Positions 11,991-24,018 of a DNA stretch of 64,000 nt are shown one piece after another. The notes below the pieces were generated by a model, which was given only the letters and a program-made list of their open reading frames with translations, searched no databases and had not been told where the DNA came from. Made by a program: the position numbers and the translations under genes. Origin of the DNA: Solanum dulcamara (lineage: Eukaryota > Streptophyta > Magnoliopsida > Solanales > Solanaceae). The first letter of the stretch is position 1, and every line of letters starts with the position of its first letter. The stretch lies in assembly GCF_947179165.1 (NCBI RefSeq), contig NC_077248.1:51229232-51293231 (forward strand), in the 5' to 3' direction.

Positions 11991-13520
11991 TGAGAGGTAT
12001 TTGGCTTTGGAGGTTCAGTCATTGTCTAGGCAGTTGGTCCGACTTGATATTTCTACACATCCTAGCATTTTGGCCTTTGTGGAGGCTAGGTCTACCTTAA
12101 TGGACCAGATTCGGGAATACAGTTTAAAGATGAAAAGTTGAGGACCATTTGAGACAAAGTATTGAGTGGTGAAGCAAAATTAGCTTCTCTTGATTAGGAT
12201 GGATTTTTGAGGATAAATGGTCGTATTTGTGTGCCCAAGATTGGTGATTGGGTACGTATGATATTGGAAGAGGCTTATTGTTCCAAGTATTTAATTCACC
12301 TAGGAGTAGCAAAGATGTTTTATGACTTGAAACAACACTATTGGTGGTATGGCATGAAGAGGGACATTGTTGATTTTGTGGCTAATTATCTGAATTGCCA
12401 ACGGGTGAAGTATGAGCATCAGAAATCAGGTGGTTCTATGCAAAGGATACCCACTACTAAGTGGAAGTGGGAGCGTATTACCAAGAACTTTGAGTCTGGA
12501 TTACCTACGACATTGGGTAAGTATGATTCTATATGGGTGATTATAGATCGATTTACCAAATCAGCCCATTTCGATGAAGACTAGCTATAATACAGATCAA
12601 TTAGCTTGGATCTATCTTCGTGAGATTGTTAGGTTGCATGGGGTGCCTATCTCCATTGTGTCGAATCGGGGTTCAGTGTTCACCTCTCACTTTTGGGAGG
12701 CATTGCAGCATGGTTTTGGTACGCAACTAGAGATGAGTTAAGTATATCATCCCAAAACCAATGGTCAGTTCGAGCGGACTATTCAGGTGTTGGAGGATAT
12801 GTTTAGGGCCTGTGTGATTGATTTTGGTGCCCGATGGGACCAACACTTTTCCTTAGCAGAGTTTACCTATAATAATAATTATCATTCCAGCATTTCGATG
12901 GAACTATTTGAGAAATTGTACAGTCGTAGGTGCCAATCATCTATTGGGTGGTTTGATTCAGTTGCAGTCGATGCATTAGATACTGACTTACTCAGAGATG
13001 CTATGGAGCGGGTGCTATTGATTTAGGGTTGACTATTGGCAGCACCTAGTCGTTAGAAGAGTTATGTTGACAGGAGGGTTCATCCCTAAGAGTTTATGTT
13101 GGGTGATTGTATGTGGCTTAAAATATCACCCATAAAGGGTGCGATAAGATTTGGTAAGAAGGGCAAGCTTAGCCCGAGGTTTGTTGGCATGTTTGAGATT
13201 CTGAGGAGATTGGGTGGGGTGGCTTATGGGTTAGCCTTACCACCTAGATTGTCAGCTGTCCATCCGGTGTTTCATGTTTCCATGCTTCGCAAGTACATAT
13301 CGGATGAGTATCATGTGATCTCTTATGATGCAGTAGAGTTGGGTCCGTATTTGACTTATGAGGAGGAGCCAACAGCTATCCTAGATAGGCAGCTTTGTAG
13401 ACTCAGGACCAAAGAGATCGCTTTGGTCAAGGTACAGTGGCAACATTGGCCTATTGACGAGGCGACTTGGGAGTTAAAGTTGGATATGTGGGCTCGGTAC
13501 CCTCAGCTTTTTAAGACCTA
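11990..13520 (+). pseudogene. Gyp-B integrase with chromodomain-like tail
   Basis: The zinc-binding region is at about 12207-12470 (GRICVPKIGDWVR, LKQHYWWYGMKRDIVDFV). It appears to have lost its first His and first Cys, which read as Tyr in EEAYCSKY and NYLNCQ. In the catalytic core, the first Asp of the usual ITMDF block reads Asn (ITKNFESG, about 12477) and the second Asp of SDRG reads Asn (SNRGSVF, about 12660). The Glu in GQFERTIQVLE is kept. The C-terminal region (MLGDCMWLKISPIKG) and the chromodomain-like tail (AILDRQLCRLRTKEI, IDEATWELKLD) are open from 13096 to 13521. Frameshifts and stops lie at about 12139, 12582, 12738 and 13024. Confidence 0.9.
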
Positions 13521-13575
13521 AGTACTTTTTTTATCTTTATATTTGAGGACGGACATCCTTTTTAGTGGTGGATAT

Positions 13576-13640
13576 TGTAATGACCTTGAGGGTCTTTTTT
13601 TAAAAATTGCATAAAATTACCATTTTACCCCTATCATTAG
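13576..13640 (+). repeat. Gyp-B 3' LTR, first part
   Basis: TGTAATGACCTTGAGGGTC restarts the LTR after the polyprotein and matches 6377 onward. The match is cut at 13640 by insertion of LTR-C and resumes at 20819. The base composition and order match the uninterrupted 5' LTR across the junction. Confidence 0.88.
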
Positions 13641-15876
13641 GGTCACGACCCAACCCCGTAGGTCACGACTGGGGTCCAACTTGGACCCACATACACCTAA
13701 TTGTCAAATATAAGAAATACACACAAGAACCCCAGTGGGTAATAACATTTTCATGTACATGTAGCCTCTTTCATTCATACCATATCATGAAAGAGCATGC
13801 AAGCCGATAAGGCTGCCATATCATAAAAATATTTACAACTGAACGAACTCTCAACAACCCACATACACATGTCTATAGACCACTAGGAGTATTAACTGTA
13901 TCATATTATAGGACAGGGCCCCCGCCGTACTCCTGAATAAATAAATATATACATCGAATGACCAGCATCTAAAAGTTAGGCTCCGAAATAGTAGAGCACT
14001 TCCAACATAGTTGAGCGGAAATCCTAAGCTGGCAGATCTCCAAAATGAATATCTGTACCTGCGGGCATGAAATGCAGCCCCCCCTTCCAAAGAAAAGGGA
14101 GGTCAGTACGATATATGTACTGAGTATATAAAGCACGGACTGTAACAAGTAAAGCCATTACCAGAATAGAAGGTGCAAAAATGAGCAAAATATCCAGAAT
14201 ATCAAAATGCTTTTCATAACCAAAGATAATGTATGCAGAAAAAATATACCATATCCGGCCTCATTATGGGATTCGGTGAACAAATACAAAACGTGGTCGC
14301 CGCCCCTTCACTGGCGCCACAACACATCATAATTCCAGAGTAGGGAATATCTCTATAACAAATCATATCATATCAGATGGTCATATCAGATCATATCATA
14401 TCATATGTGTACATGGCACATCATAACTCCATAAAACTCATGTACAGGTCATACCTACCCCCTCACGTCGGGGTATGGTGAATAATGCAGAGAAGTACGC
14501 ACGATAAAAAAACCTGACTCGGGCTCAGTGAAGGAAGAATTGAGGCATCCACGAGTGGAGTAGTGAGAAACTATATGCAATATAAAATATAAAACATTTC
14601 CAGAGACTCGATAGCGTAACTCCGATGCCAAGTCATATAAGAGAAATTGAGCGATAGTCACAAACCATGTCTTTTAGATGTGAGAATGGTCTATGTCAAA
14701 ATAGACTTTCTGAAATTGTTTCCATATTTCAAGATATATTATGGGGTTCAATGGAATAATTACAATAAGCTATCGTTCAAAATCAAGACAAGAATCATAT
14801 TAAGTACCTTTTGAAATTCACTATGGATTACATCAAAATGGAACTTCTAGAATTATATACTCGTATCAAAGCGCAATAAAATATCTTTTGGAAATCAAGA
14901 AATTGGCCATCCTAATGGCTCTAGGAATAGAAACTTCCTTGGAACCAAAAAAGAGTCATATATTTGTTTCATAAACCATACCAAAAGAAATATTAGCTTT
15001 TCATACTTATGCCGAAACATGCCAAGAGAAAGAATAAGCTTGACATACTTATGCCAAAAATTTGCCAAAAGGAGGAAATGTTAGCTTTACATACCTCTTA
15101 CGGATTACTCTTAACACGTTCGCCTCGTCGTCTGTTGAACCTATTTAACATGAAAGAAATACAAGCATCAACAACCCTCGACTTTCCAGCGTCTTAAGTT
15201 ACATACGAGTATTCATAGAACTCATCTCCTCGCTCGCCTTCTCGACTAGTTCCTTAGTTAGTTAAGGAGTTAACGGAAATCGGGCAGCACCTCCCCTATA
15301 ACATGCCCTATCCGAATTTCTAATTAGATCCCTAACCATTACATCCAACCAAAAACAACAACCTCCAGCTCATATACAAATAAAACATGGCAACATTACA
15401 CACCATAAGCTCCAAACAACTTGCTGAAAATTACGATACCAAAATAGGATTTCCATTCTTTATTTTGCAAAATCTTTAATTATACGAAGCGAGGGGTTGT
15501 ATGGATGAAACCAGAATCTCCAACACCTCTTTTAGAATACTTTTAGGCCCTGCAACACACCACCACACTCATACAGCATCACACCACAAGCACAACACCT
15601 TACTTCGACTATAATTTAACTATAGCGACTCTAATTTAGTTTGTTTCGAACGTCAAGCATATTTATGGGATTTTCATATTTCCATCCACTTACTCAATGT
15701 GTAATACACTTAATAACAACACCATAAACTCCAAATTGAAGAGAAAGGTCTTACCTTACTCAAAATTGACCAAAGATTGCCAAAATATGCCTCAAAAGTT
15801 CTTCTAGCGCGGCTGAAACGTCGTGGTTTTTTGTTGTCCGCTTGGTGCTGCTCCAAACCTTAACTTTACTTTATTA
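13641..15876 (-). repeat. LTR-C 3' LTR, lacking its U3 start
   Basis: It matches 17665-19898 nearly base for base. The part corresponding to 19900-20813 (about 0.9 kb, the sense-strand start of the LTR, including the palindrome cluster) is absent. Unrelated sequence with a 5S rRNA match follows instead. It contains CATAT-rich simple repeats at about 14370-14405. Confidence 0.85.
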
Positions 15877-17648
15877 GAGTTCCAAAGGTTAGGATTACTT
15901 GTAGATGTAGGAAATAGGTATGGATACTTGTGTTTCATTTCCTCTTTCACTTCCTAGGGGGTCACCCATCCTAGTACTACTCTTGCCCAAGCACGCTTAA
16001 CTTCGGAGTTCTGATGGGATCTAGTGCGTTAGTGCTAGTATGATCGCATCCATATCTTATGGGATCTCGTTTGAAGTTTAAGCGTTTCCATTTATGTATG
16101 ATAGCGTCAGTTGATTTTCTCTTATATTTGTACTTCTTTTGTCTACTTCCCCCCTTTAGGGTGTACCCACGTCACTATCTGTTTGTGTTCTACCTTATGC
16201 CCTTATTTCCAATTTTCAAATGCGTACGATTCTTTTCCAACACCTTTGGTATACCGCACACTATCTATGCCTTTCTTTATATCACCCATACCTTTAGCTT
16301 TCCATGTATGATATCTTAACATAATCGTGAGGTGCTAATCAAATCTAATCATTGGTACTTGAGTAACATATACACAATACTTCTTTATGCTTCATGAGCT
16401 TTTATCTTTGTCGTGCGCCCGATGCTCATTTTTTTAACAGCATATCGAGCTTGACCCAATAAGAGGTCTACCTTAACACCATGTTATTGTACTACCCCTC
16501 TAACATATAACTATACATTCTCCTTTCGCTTCATCCTCGTATTCAGTTACTTATGTCTATCTTGGGTGCCTCTGTTAGAACTTCCTTATTATTTCTTACA
16601 TATTCTCATAATGACCTTCATTATATTCACATGGTATCCTATTCGCATTCAATCCCATAGTATAACACTGCTTGACCTTCTTCACGATTCTTACTATGGG
16701 TTACTTACCCTTCTTAGTTAGTCTTATCCGTAATATCTCACAAGCTATCTTATTAACACTTTACTTCCATCATAATTCTTTTTCCCTTGTACTTTTGTCT
16801 TAATCATACCGTTACTTCTTTCAACTATAACTCGTCATAGTTTATCCCTGTGTATCAATTCAGGCGATGCCTTAATATATCGTTTTATCCAGATCTATCA
16901 ATCTTCTCTAAATCATCTTCTTTGGCTTATATGTCTTTTCCAACTTCGTTCTACTATACCAGTATCGACCTCCTAGTTTCTATTGCCATCAATTCAGAAA
17001 TTAACTTATTTCTCAAGGTCGTCCATACTCGTAGTTTAATCAAATCTCATCATTGTTACGGGCACAACCTTTCAAGATATACTATAGCCCTGTATCTCAT
17101 TCTCTTCCTATTTCTAGGAAAATTTGGGCAGAGTTTCCTCTGTATTTCTTACTATCTCAACACCTGCACATAAAAACTGCCAATAGTGCCTCACAAGGCA
17201 TACATGTATATATTCAGATCATATCATATCACAGACACACAGGGCGCCCAATATCAACAGTATGAAAATGGACTTACCTCATATGTCCACTCAAACTACA
17301 CCTGTTGCACTTTCCTGTCTATTTTTCCTTTCTATTTTAACTTTACATGTCAATCGTACTTCAATACCTCACCTGACATATATCTTTTGTGCCTTTGCTT
17401 ACCTGTGGGCTTTGAAACTTCTAATATCGTCAGTTACTTTCTTCTATCGATATTGTCCTTCTGCTAAAACCATAAGTTAGTATGAGGAATTTCATTCCCT
17501 ATGACTTGGCTCTATCGCACGATCTTAGATATGAAAGAAAGGTAACATCCTAAATGTCCTGTAGCCTCCTGTTTATAGATGTGGTGCACAACACATCGAT
17601 AAACAAGACTCTACTAGACATAGTTTGTAGATACTCCAAGGACAAACT
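15877..17648 (-). other. LTR-C internal region, non-coding
   Basis: About 1.8 kb between the primer binding site and the truncated 3' LTR. The plus strand is pyrimidine-rich, so the sense strand is purine-rich. I recognise no gag or pol motif. It includes the 5S-derived segment at 15949-16051. Plus-strand open frames near 16059-17480 have low-complexity composition and no recognisable domain. Confidence 0.65.
15949..16051 (-). pseudogene. 5S rRNA-derived fragment
   Basis: Read on the minus strand, this is a close match to plant 5S rRNA from its first bases (GGATGCGATCATAC) through CCCATCAGAACTCCG, AAGTTAAGCGTGCTTGGGC and AGTAGTACTAGGATGGGTGA to about residue 103, with roughly ten differences by eye. 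The last ~17 nt that close the terminal stem are replaced by unrelated sequence, so it cannot fold as normal 5S rRNA. The internal pol III control region (box A, intermediate element, box C) looks intact. It is oriented with the element's sense strand, just upstream of the truncated 3' LTR. 5S-derived promoters are known from Cassandra TRIM elements, but I see no other Cassandra similarity here. Confidence 0.9.
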
Positions 17649-17660
17649 GCTCTGATACCA
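17649..17660 (-). other. LTR-C primer binding site (initiator Met tRNA)
   Basis: The minus strand reads TGGTATCAGAGC, the standard plant site complementary to initiator tRNA-Met, four bases inside the 5' LTR. It fixes the element's orientation. Confidence 0.92.
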
Positions 17661-17664
17661 CTTC

Positions 17665-20600
17665 TGTTACGACCCAACCCCATAGGTCGTGACTGGGGTC
17701 CGACCTAGACCCCCGTATACCTAACTATAAAATATAAGAACTATACACAAGAACCCTAGTAGATAATAACATTTTCATGTTTGTATAACCTCTTTCATTC
17801 ATATCATATCATGAAAGGGCATGCAAGTCGATAAGGCTGTCATATCATAAAAATATTTACAACTGAATGAACTCACAACAACCCACATACACATGTCTAC
17901 AGACCTCTAAGAGTATTAACTGTATCATATGATAGAACAGGGCCCCTGCCATACCCCTGAATAAATGAATATATACATCGAATTACCAGCATCTAAAAGT
18001 TAGGCTCCGAAATAGTGGAGCACTTCCAACATAGTTGAGCGGAAATCCTAAGCTGGCAGATCTCCAAAATAAATATCTGTACATGCGGGCATGAAATGCA
18101 GCCCCCCCTCCCAAAGAAAGGGGGAGTCAGTATGATATATGTACTGAGTATATAAAGCACAAATTGTAACAAGTAAAGCCATTACCAGAATAGAAGGTGC
18201 AAAAATGAGCAAAATATCCAGAATATCAAAATGCTTTTCATAACCAAAGATAATGTATGTAGAAAAAATATACCATATCCGGCCTCATTATGGGATTCGG
18301 TGAACAAATACAAAACGTGGTCACTGCCCCTTCACTGGCGCCACAACACATCATAACTCCAGAGTAGGAAATATCTCTGTAACAGATCATATCATATCAG
18401 ATGGTCATATCATATCATATCATATGTGTACATGGCACATCATAACTCCATAAAACTCATGTACAGGTCGTACCTACCCCCTCACGTCGGGGTATGGTGA
18501 ATAATGCAGAGAAGTACGCACGATAACAAAACCTGACTTGGGCTCAGTGAAGGAAGCATTGAGGCATCCACGAGTGGAGTAGTGAGAAACTATATGCAAT
18601 ATAAAATATAAAACATTTCCAGAGACTCGATAGCGTAACTCCGATGCTAAGTCATATAAGAGAAATTGAGCGATAGTCACAAACCATGTCTTTTAGATGT
18701 GAGAATGGTCTATGTCAAAATAGTCTTTCTGAAATCGTTTCCATATTTCAAGATATATTATGGGGTTCAATGGAATAATTAAAATAAGCTATCGTTCAAA
18801 ATCAAGACAAGAATCATATTAAGTACCTTTTGAAATTCACTATGGATTACATCAAAATGGAACTTCTGGAATTATATACTCGTATCAAAGCGCAATAAAA
18901 TATCCTTTGGAAATCAAGAAATTGGTCATCCTAATGGCTCTAGGAATAAGAACTTCCTTGGAACCAAAAAAAAGTCATATATTTGTTTCATAAAACCATA
19001 CCAAAAGAAATATTAGCTTTTCATACTTATGCCGATACATGCCAAGAGAAAGAATAAGCTTTACATACTTATGCCAAAAATTTGCCAAAAGGAGGAAATG
19101 TTAGCTTTACATACCTCTTACGGATTACTCTTAACACATTCTCCTCGTCGTATCTTGAACCTATTTAACATGAAATAAATACAAGCATCAACAACCCTCG
19201 ACTTTCCAGCATCTTAAGTTACATACGAGTATTCATAGAACTCATCTCCTCGCTCGCCTTCTCGACTAGTTCCTTAGTTAGTTAAGGAGTTAACGGAAAT
19301 CGGGCAGCACCTCCCCTATAACATGCCCTATCCGAATTTCTAATTAGATCCCTAACCATTACATCCAACCAAAAACAACAACCCTCCAGCTCATATACAA
19401 ATAAAACATGGCAACATTACACACCATAAGCTCCAAACAACTTGCTGAAAATTACGATACCAAAATAGGGTTTCCATTCTTTATTTTGCAAAATCTTTAA
19501 TTATACGAAGCGAGGGGTTATATGTCTGAAACCAGCATCTCCAACACCTCTTTTAGAATACTTTTAGGCCCTGCAACACACCACCATACACATACAGCAT
19601 CACACCACAAGCACAACACCTTACTTCGATTACAATTTAACTATAGCGACTCTAATTTAGTTTGTTTCGAACGTCAAGCATATTTATGGGATTTTTATAT
19701 TTCCAGCCACTTACTCAATATGTAATACACTTAATAACAACACCATAAACTCCAAATTGAAGGAAAAGGTGTTACCTTACCCAAAATTGGCCAAAGCTTG
19801 CCAAAACATGCCTCAGAAGTTCTTCTAGCGCGGTTGAAATATCGTGGCTGTTTGTTGTCCGCTTGGTGCTGCTCCAAACCTTAACTTTAAATTATTAACA
19901 CCCTAATAACATGTCCAAACCCTTACCAAAATATGGGAGAAGAGAATCAAGTCATACCTTGCTAAAGCTTATCTTGGAAGTTCTCTTAACATGCTAAAAA
20001 TTGGTGGGGCTGCTCGCTGCACTTCCTGCTGCCCCAAATAATTACTTTACGCTATTAAAAAAGATTAGGTAACCGTAGGATACCTTAAATAATTAATTCA
20101 CAGATCAAAAACGGAGGGCCTACCTTGTTCTTGTGGCTGCCGTGACTCTCTCTTCTCTCCCTCAAGTTTTCTCCAATTTTCCTTAAGTGTAGATGCTGAA
20201 AAATGATTTCCTTAGTCATAATTTCAGGATATATATCCCACTTTTGGAGGTGACACATGGCAGCCCCTAGGGGTGACACGTGGCAGCCCCCCCCTAGAGC
20301 ACCACACCATGCCATGCCGCCACCCATATGCTGCCACGTGGCAGTGGGGTCCACCCCCAAGTAGGTGTGTCACCTACTTGGTCCAAGTAGGTGCATCACC
20401 TAGTTAGTCCAAGTAGGTGCATCACCTGCTTGCTTCCGAGTAGGCGCTATGCCTCCTTTCGTCTCTTCCGTGGATTCGTAATCTCATCTCACTTTAAGAA
20501 CCTATGTAATCTTTGCTACGTCAACTCGACATGCAATCCAATAGATTAATATGTAAAATGTCCCAAGTAATAGCTTTCACAAGTAAGTCGAGTCCTACGA

Positions 20601-20813
20601 CTCACTATTTGACCTCCAACTTCTTTCGAATTCTTATAACCCTATTTCTAATCTTCTCTATTATGGAGTATCTCATTCTCCTTTCCTTAGGATTAGTTGA
20701 TAGCGTTATAGATTATCCGACTCACATGACGACTTCTAAGAAACTTAAAAGCCTTCCCAGCAACTTAAGAAGCTTAAGAAGCATTCCAAGGTACAAAAGT
20801 ATGGGGTGTAATA
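17665..20813 (-). repeat. LTR-C 5' LTR (full length, about 3.1 kb)
   Basis: On the plus strand it begins TGTTACGACCC and ends GGGGTGTAATA beside the ATTAG duplication. Read on the minus strand, the LTR starts TATTACACCCC (probably TGTTACACCCC with one or two changes) and ends GGGTCGTAACA. The first 2.2 kb on the plus strand match the 3' LTR. The remainder, 19900-20813, occurs only here and holds GC-rich palindromes. Confidence 0.85.
20225..20450. repeat. CAAGTAGGTG/CACCTACTTG palindrome cluster in LTR-C
   Basis: Repeated AAGTAGGTG..CACCTACTTG inverted units (about 20358-20450) and GCCACGTGGCAG/CACGTGGCAGCCCC palindromes (about 20245-20345) form a GC-rich cluster near the sense-strand start of the LTR. 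Confidence 0.7.
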
Positions 20814-20818
20814 ATTAG

Positions 20819-21212
20819 TGCCCCCGAGTATTATTTGTTTAGTTCATGTGGTTGAATGTGATAAAGTCTTGATAGATAGAGAAATGGGCATAATCTTGAG
20901 TTCTATAGGGTTAAAAGATGAAAAAGTAGTTTTCTGTACCAAATAGAGCTACGGATCTCAGAATGGGATTTTATCAGTTCCATCATCTCCGGAATGAGGA
21001 ATTTGGTGTAGGAGAGTTGTCGGAAACTGATTTGGGGTTGATATGTGAATTTGAAGCCTTGAGTTGAATAGTGAAGTTTTAAATGAGTTGGTTTAATTTG
21101 ACTTTGGTCAACATTTTGAGATCTGAGCGTCGGATGAAATTTCTGTCAGTTCTATTGCGTCCGGAACATCGAGTTTGGTCTAGTGGAGTATTAACTTAGA
21201 GCCTCGGGACCC
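20819..21212 (+). repeat. Gyp-B 3' LTR, second part
   Basis: The sequence from TGCCCCCGAGTATTATTTG matches the 5' LTR from about 6441 onward and continues the piece at 13576-13640. Similarity stops near 21212, so most of the 2.8-kb LTR is missing on this side. Confidence 0.88.
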
Positions 21213-22815
21213 AATTTAGGGCTGGTGATGAAATGAAGCGGATTGGTGGAGAAGAAATAACCCAATTTAGGGCGTTTGATGATAATGGGTTAAAAAAAAA
21301 TTTTGGGTCGGATTTAAGATCATGAGTCGGATATTCTAAAATATTAAAATGGTTGAATTTATTATTTAATATAAATATCATGTGTCAATTAAATGAGGAT
21401 TTGGCAATTTCAAGTGTAATATATATAAAAAAAAAAGAGCTAGTTATTTTTCAACAAAGCAACTAATGTTGAAAAGGTATATATGTGATAAAATGTAGAC
21501 GGTGAGGGCATGAGTGAGCTAAACTACAAATAGAGGGTATATCTAGACATTTTCGCAAAGTTCAGGAGAATATTTGATCCTTTTCCCTATAATATATGCT
21601 ACTTCCTCTGTTTCAATGTATGTGACATTGATAAAATTTCGAAGGTCAATCGAATTTTTTATATGTCTTCTAACTATTTTAAATTATTAATTGTTGTAAT
21701 TTATAGTACCTTTTACATAATTTTTGAATAATATATTTTTTCTAAATTTATGTGGTATAATAGAATTTTGAGAATCATTTAATTTTTTTTATGTGTTTTA
21801 AATTTTAATTTGTTTATTATTGTAAATAATGCTTTTTATCACATTTCAAATAATCTGTGTTATTTTCTCTATCCCAATTTATTTGGTAATGATAGAATTT
21901 TGAGAGTTAGCTGATTTTTTCAAATGTCTTCTAAATACTTTAAACTTCTAATTATTTTAATTTATAATACTTATTATGTAATTTTTAAATATAATTAAAA
22001 AATAAGATAAATAAATTAAAATGACAAAAGTAATCTGGAACGACAAAAGTAGCTTAAGTGGGCTTTTCATCAAGTTTTATGGTGAAATTTGTGAAAAAAA
22101 TTATTATTTTTAAAGGAAAAAATTAAATTTTAGAAATTGAAGTTATTTTTTGTGATGGAGTTGTTTTTGTTTAGAGTCACGTGATTGATGTACCAAGAAA
22201 ATGAAAAAGAATTAGCGTTTTTGCCAGATTTAAATGAGAAATTTGAAAGAAGTAATCTAGGTTTTCAAAGTAAAAAATGAAATTTAAAAATTGGAGTTGT
22301 TTTTTTGTTATGAGTATAAATTGGAATTGTTTTTAATTTTTTGTGAATAATTTGAAGTGAAAAAAATAAAAACACATTTGTATTATTTTTTAAATTCTTG
22401 AAAATTCTGAAATTCAACTTTAAAGTTGTATTTTGAAATTTTAGGGCATAACATGTTCGATTAAAAAAGTGAAAATTCTGTATTGTCACACGCCTCCGAT
22501 GTCCTTTAAATTATATAAGATGTTTTAAGAGAATTTTATGCTCTTTGAAAAAAAATCATATTTAATAACTTTAATCATTGAAATAGTTTCTAAAATATTT
22601 TTATATCTTTGTAAATGTTTCACTTAGGTAATACTGCAATAGTTAGAGCAGTAAAAGTATTTTTGTTTAAGAAAAAGGTATTTAATTTATTTTAAACATT
22701 AAATTTCAATAATTTTTCGTGGTCCAATCCTTTTCCTAATTCATACATGCAAAAAATCCGTACAATATTTGTGGGGCAATATAACTGGGCACCAAGAAAA
22801 AAGGAACTTTTATTA
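21213..22815. other. AT-rich spacer without genes
   Basis: The stretch contains a twice-used 14-mer (ACCCAATTTAGGGC at about 21210 and 21259), a duplicated MITE-like unit (21598-22050) and loosely repeated AAATTGGAGTTGTTTTT-like stretches at 22130-22350. No convincing coding frame is visible. The minus-strand frame at 22265-22489 is low-complexity F/K/N-rich translation of AT-rich DNA. Confidence 0.6.
21598..22050. repeat. Duplicated MITE-like unit
   Basis: Two diverged tandem versions begin TTCCTCTGTTTCAATGTATG (about 21602) and TTCTCTATCCCAATTTATTTG (about 21856). Each continues with TGTCTTCTAA...TTTAATTTATA. The opening resembles the CTCCCTCCGT-type ends of common plant MITEs, but the right terminal inverted repeat is not clear. 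Confidence 0.4.
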
Positions 22816-23056
22816 CTTCCTCCATTCTATATTAGTAGATCATTTTTTATTTTATACCATACTTAAAAATCATAAATAAAAATATATTTTACCAATTCAC
22901 TCCTTATAAAACTTTTTGAGAATTTTATAAATAAACATGCTAATTGCAAAAGTAATAAAGAGAAATATTTAATTAATACTTAATTTAATAAGGTGAACAA
23001 CTAATATGAGATAACTATTTTTACTGTAATGATCAACTAATAAGGAGCATATGGAA
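22816..23056. mobile_element. Stowaway-type MITE
   Basis: The left end CTTCCTCCATTCTATATTAG and, read in reverse complement, the right end TTCCATATGCTCCTTATTAG share the TATTAGTNGATCA inner part. They resemble the plant Stowaway terminus CTCCCTCCGTCCCATATTAG. The element is about 241 bp, AT-rich and non-coding, and TA dinucleotides flank both ends (22814-22815 and 23057-23058). Confidence 0.75.
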
Positions 23057-23673
23057 TACTAACTAAAATCATCATGAAATTTTGTAATTTAAATATGCGA
23101 TGACAACTCTAGCTAAATCATTTATGTGGTTATTAATAATAGAGAAATCATTATCTATAAATTACTTATTGAGTATTTTTGTCTTTAATTATTTAATTCA
23201 TAGGCCTATACTCCACACTTCATATCAAATAAAATAATATATAAGTTATCTCATTATTTGAGATAATGAGATATTGCGGACTCTTCTATACTCATCAAAA
23301 GGACCCTAAAAGTAAAATATAAAATATAAAGTTACAATTTTTAAAGTATAAGCATGTCGCATTTTTAAAATAGAAGAAAAGGAAATTATAATATATAAAA
23401 TGGGACAGAAAGGATAAATAGCTTTTTCTGAAATAATTTGAATTTGAAAATAAATTTAATTTATCAAAATAAGTTTTATTTAAACAAGATGAATAAGTAC
23501 ATCGACTTATCTCATCCCACTCATTGATCTCGGTGGGACCTTTCTTTCTTAATTAAAAATATGAAGAGTACATCCACTTATTTTTGACATTTTATATGAA
23601 TATCAGAAATAAATTAAAATATAATTGATATAGAGTTTCCTCTCACGTCCAAGTTCCACTTTCTCTTTTTATT
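23057..23673. other. AT-rich spacer with one strong hairpin
   Basis: TATCTCATTATTTGAGATAATGAGATA-like inverted arms lie at about 23246-23271. Otherwise the stretch is featureless up to the MULE. Its last 27 bases (23647-23673) recur imperfectly at 33163-33189. Confidence 0.5.
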
Positions 23674-24018
23674 GGAAAAATTACCTTTTTACACATGTTA
23701 TATTACCATATTATTAATATTCCCTACCATTTGTAAAACTCTCTAAAATCCCTTTTTTTTAACTCTCTCTCCATTTCACAGATACATCACATTTAACTTC
23801 TCTCAACTACTCTTAATTCACGTCTAATTTCAAGCTTCAACTTCGGCAGTTTTTCTTTTTTGAATTTCAGTCCAATTATTACTCAATTTCAAGCTTCTAA
23901 GTAAAGTATATTCAAGTTTTTCCTTATCTGGAATCTCACTTCAATCTCACCTCTTTCAATTTCCATTGATTTCTTCTGAATTGTTTGTTGGTTTTTCTCT
24001 TATTGTTCACTGATACAT

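Larger units (their letters stand above)
13641..20813 (-). mobile_element. LTR-C: non-coding LTR retrotransposon inserted in the Gyp-B 3' LTR
   Basis: A 7.2-kb element is flanked by the 5-bp duplication ATTAG (13636-13640 and 20814-20818). It interrupts the Gyp-B LTR, whose uninterrupted copy reads across the site near 6430-6440. Its two direct repeats (13641-15876 and 17665-19898) are nearly identical by eye. The primer binding site shows that the sense strand is minus. No open frame of 60 codons lies on the sense strand of the internal region, so it resembles a large non-autonomous (LARD-like) element that would depend on proteins made elsewhere. The terminal bases are GG and TA instead of TG and CA, consistent with point mutations. 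Confidence 0.85.

Noticed and set aside
15949..16051. Functional 5S rRNA gene
   Set aside because: The last ~17 nt that form the terminal stem are missing and it is a single copy inside a retroelement.
16059..17480. Several plus-strand frames of 60-107 residues
   Set aside because: They are Phe/Leu/Ser/Tyr-rich translations of a pyrimidine-rich strand, antisense to LTR-C, without motifs.
20085..20360. 91-residue minus-strand frame with repeated His/Gly/Met
   Set aside because: It lies inside the LTR-C LTR and its composition comes from the palindromic repeats.
22265..22489. 74-residue minus-strand frame
   Set aside because: It is Phe/Lys/Asn-rich low-complexity translation of AT-rich spacer, with no neighbours or motifs.
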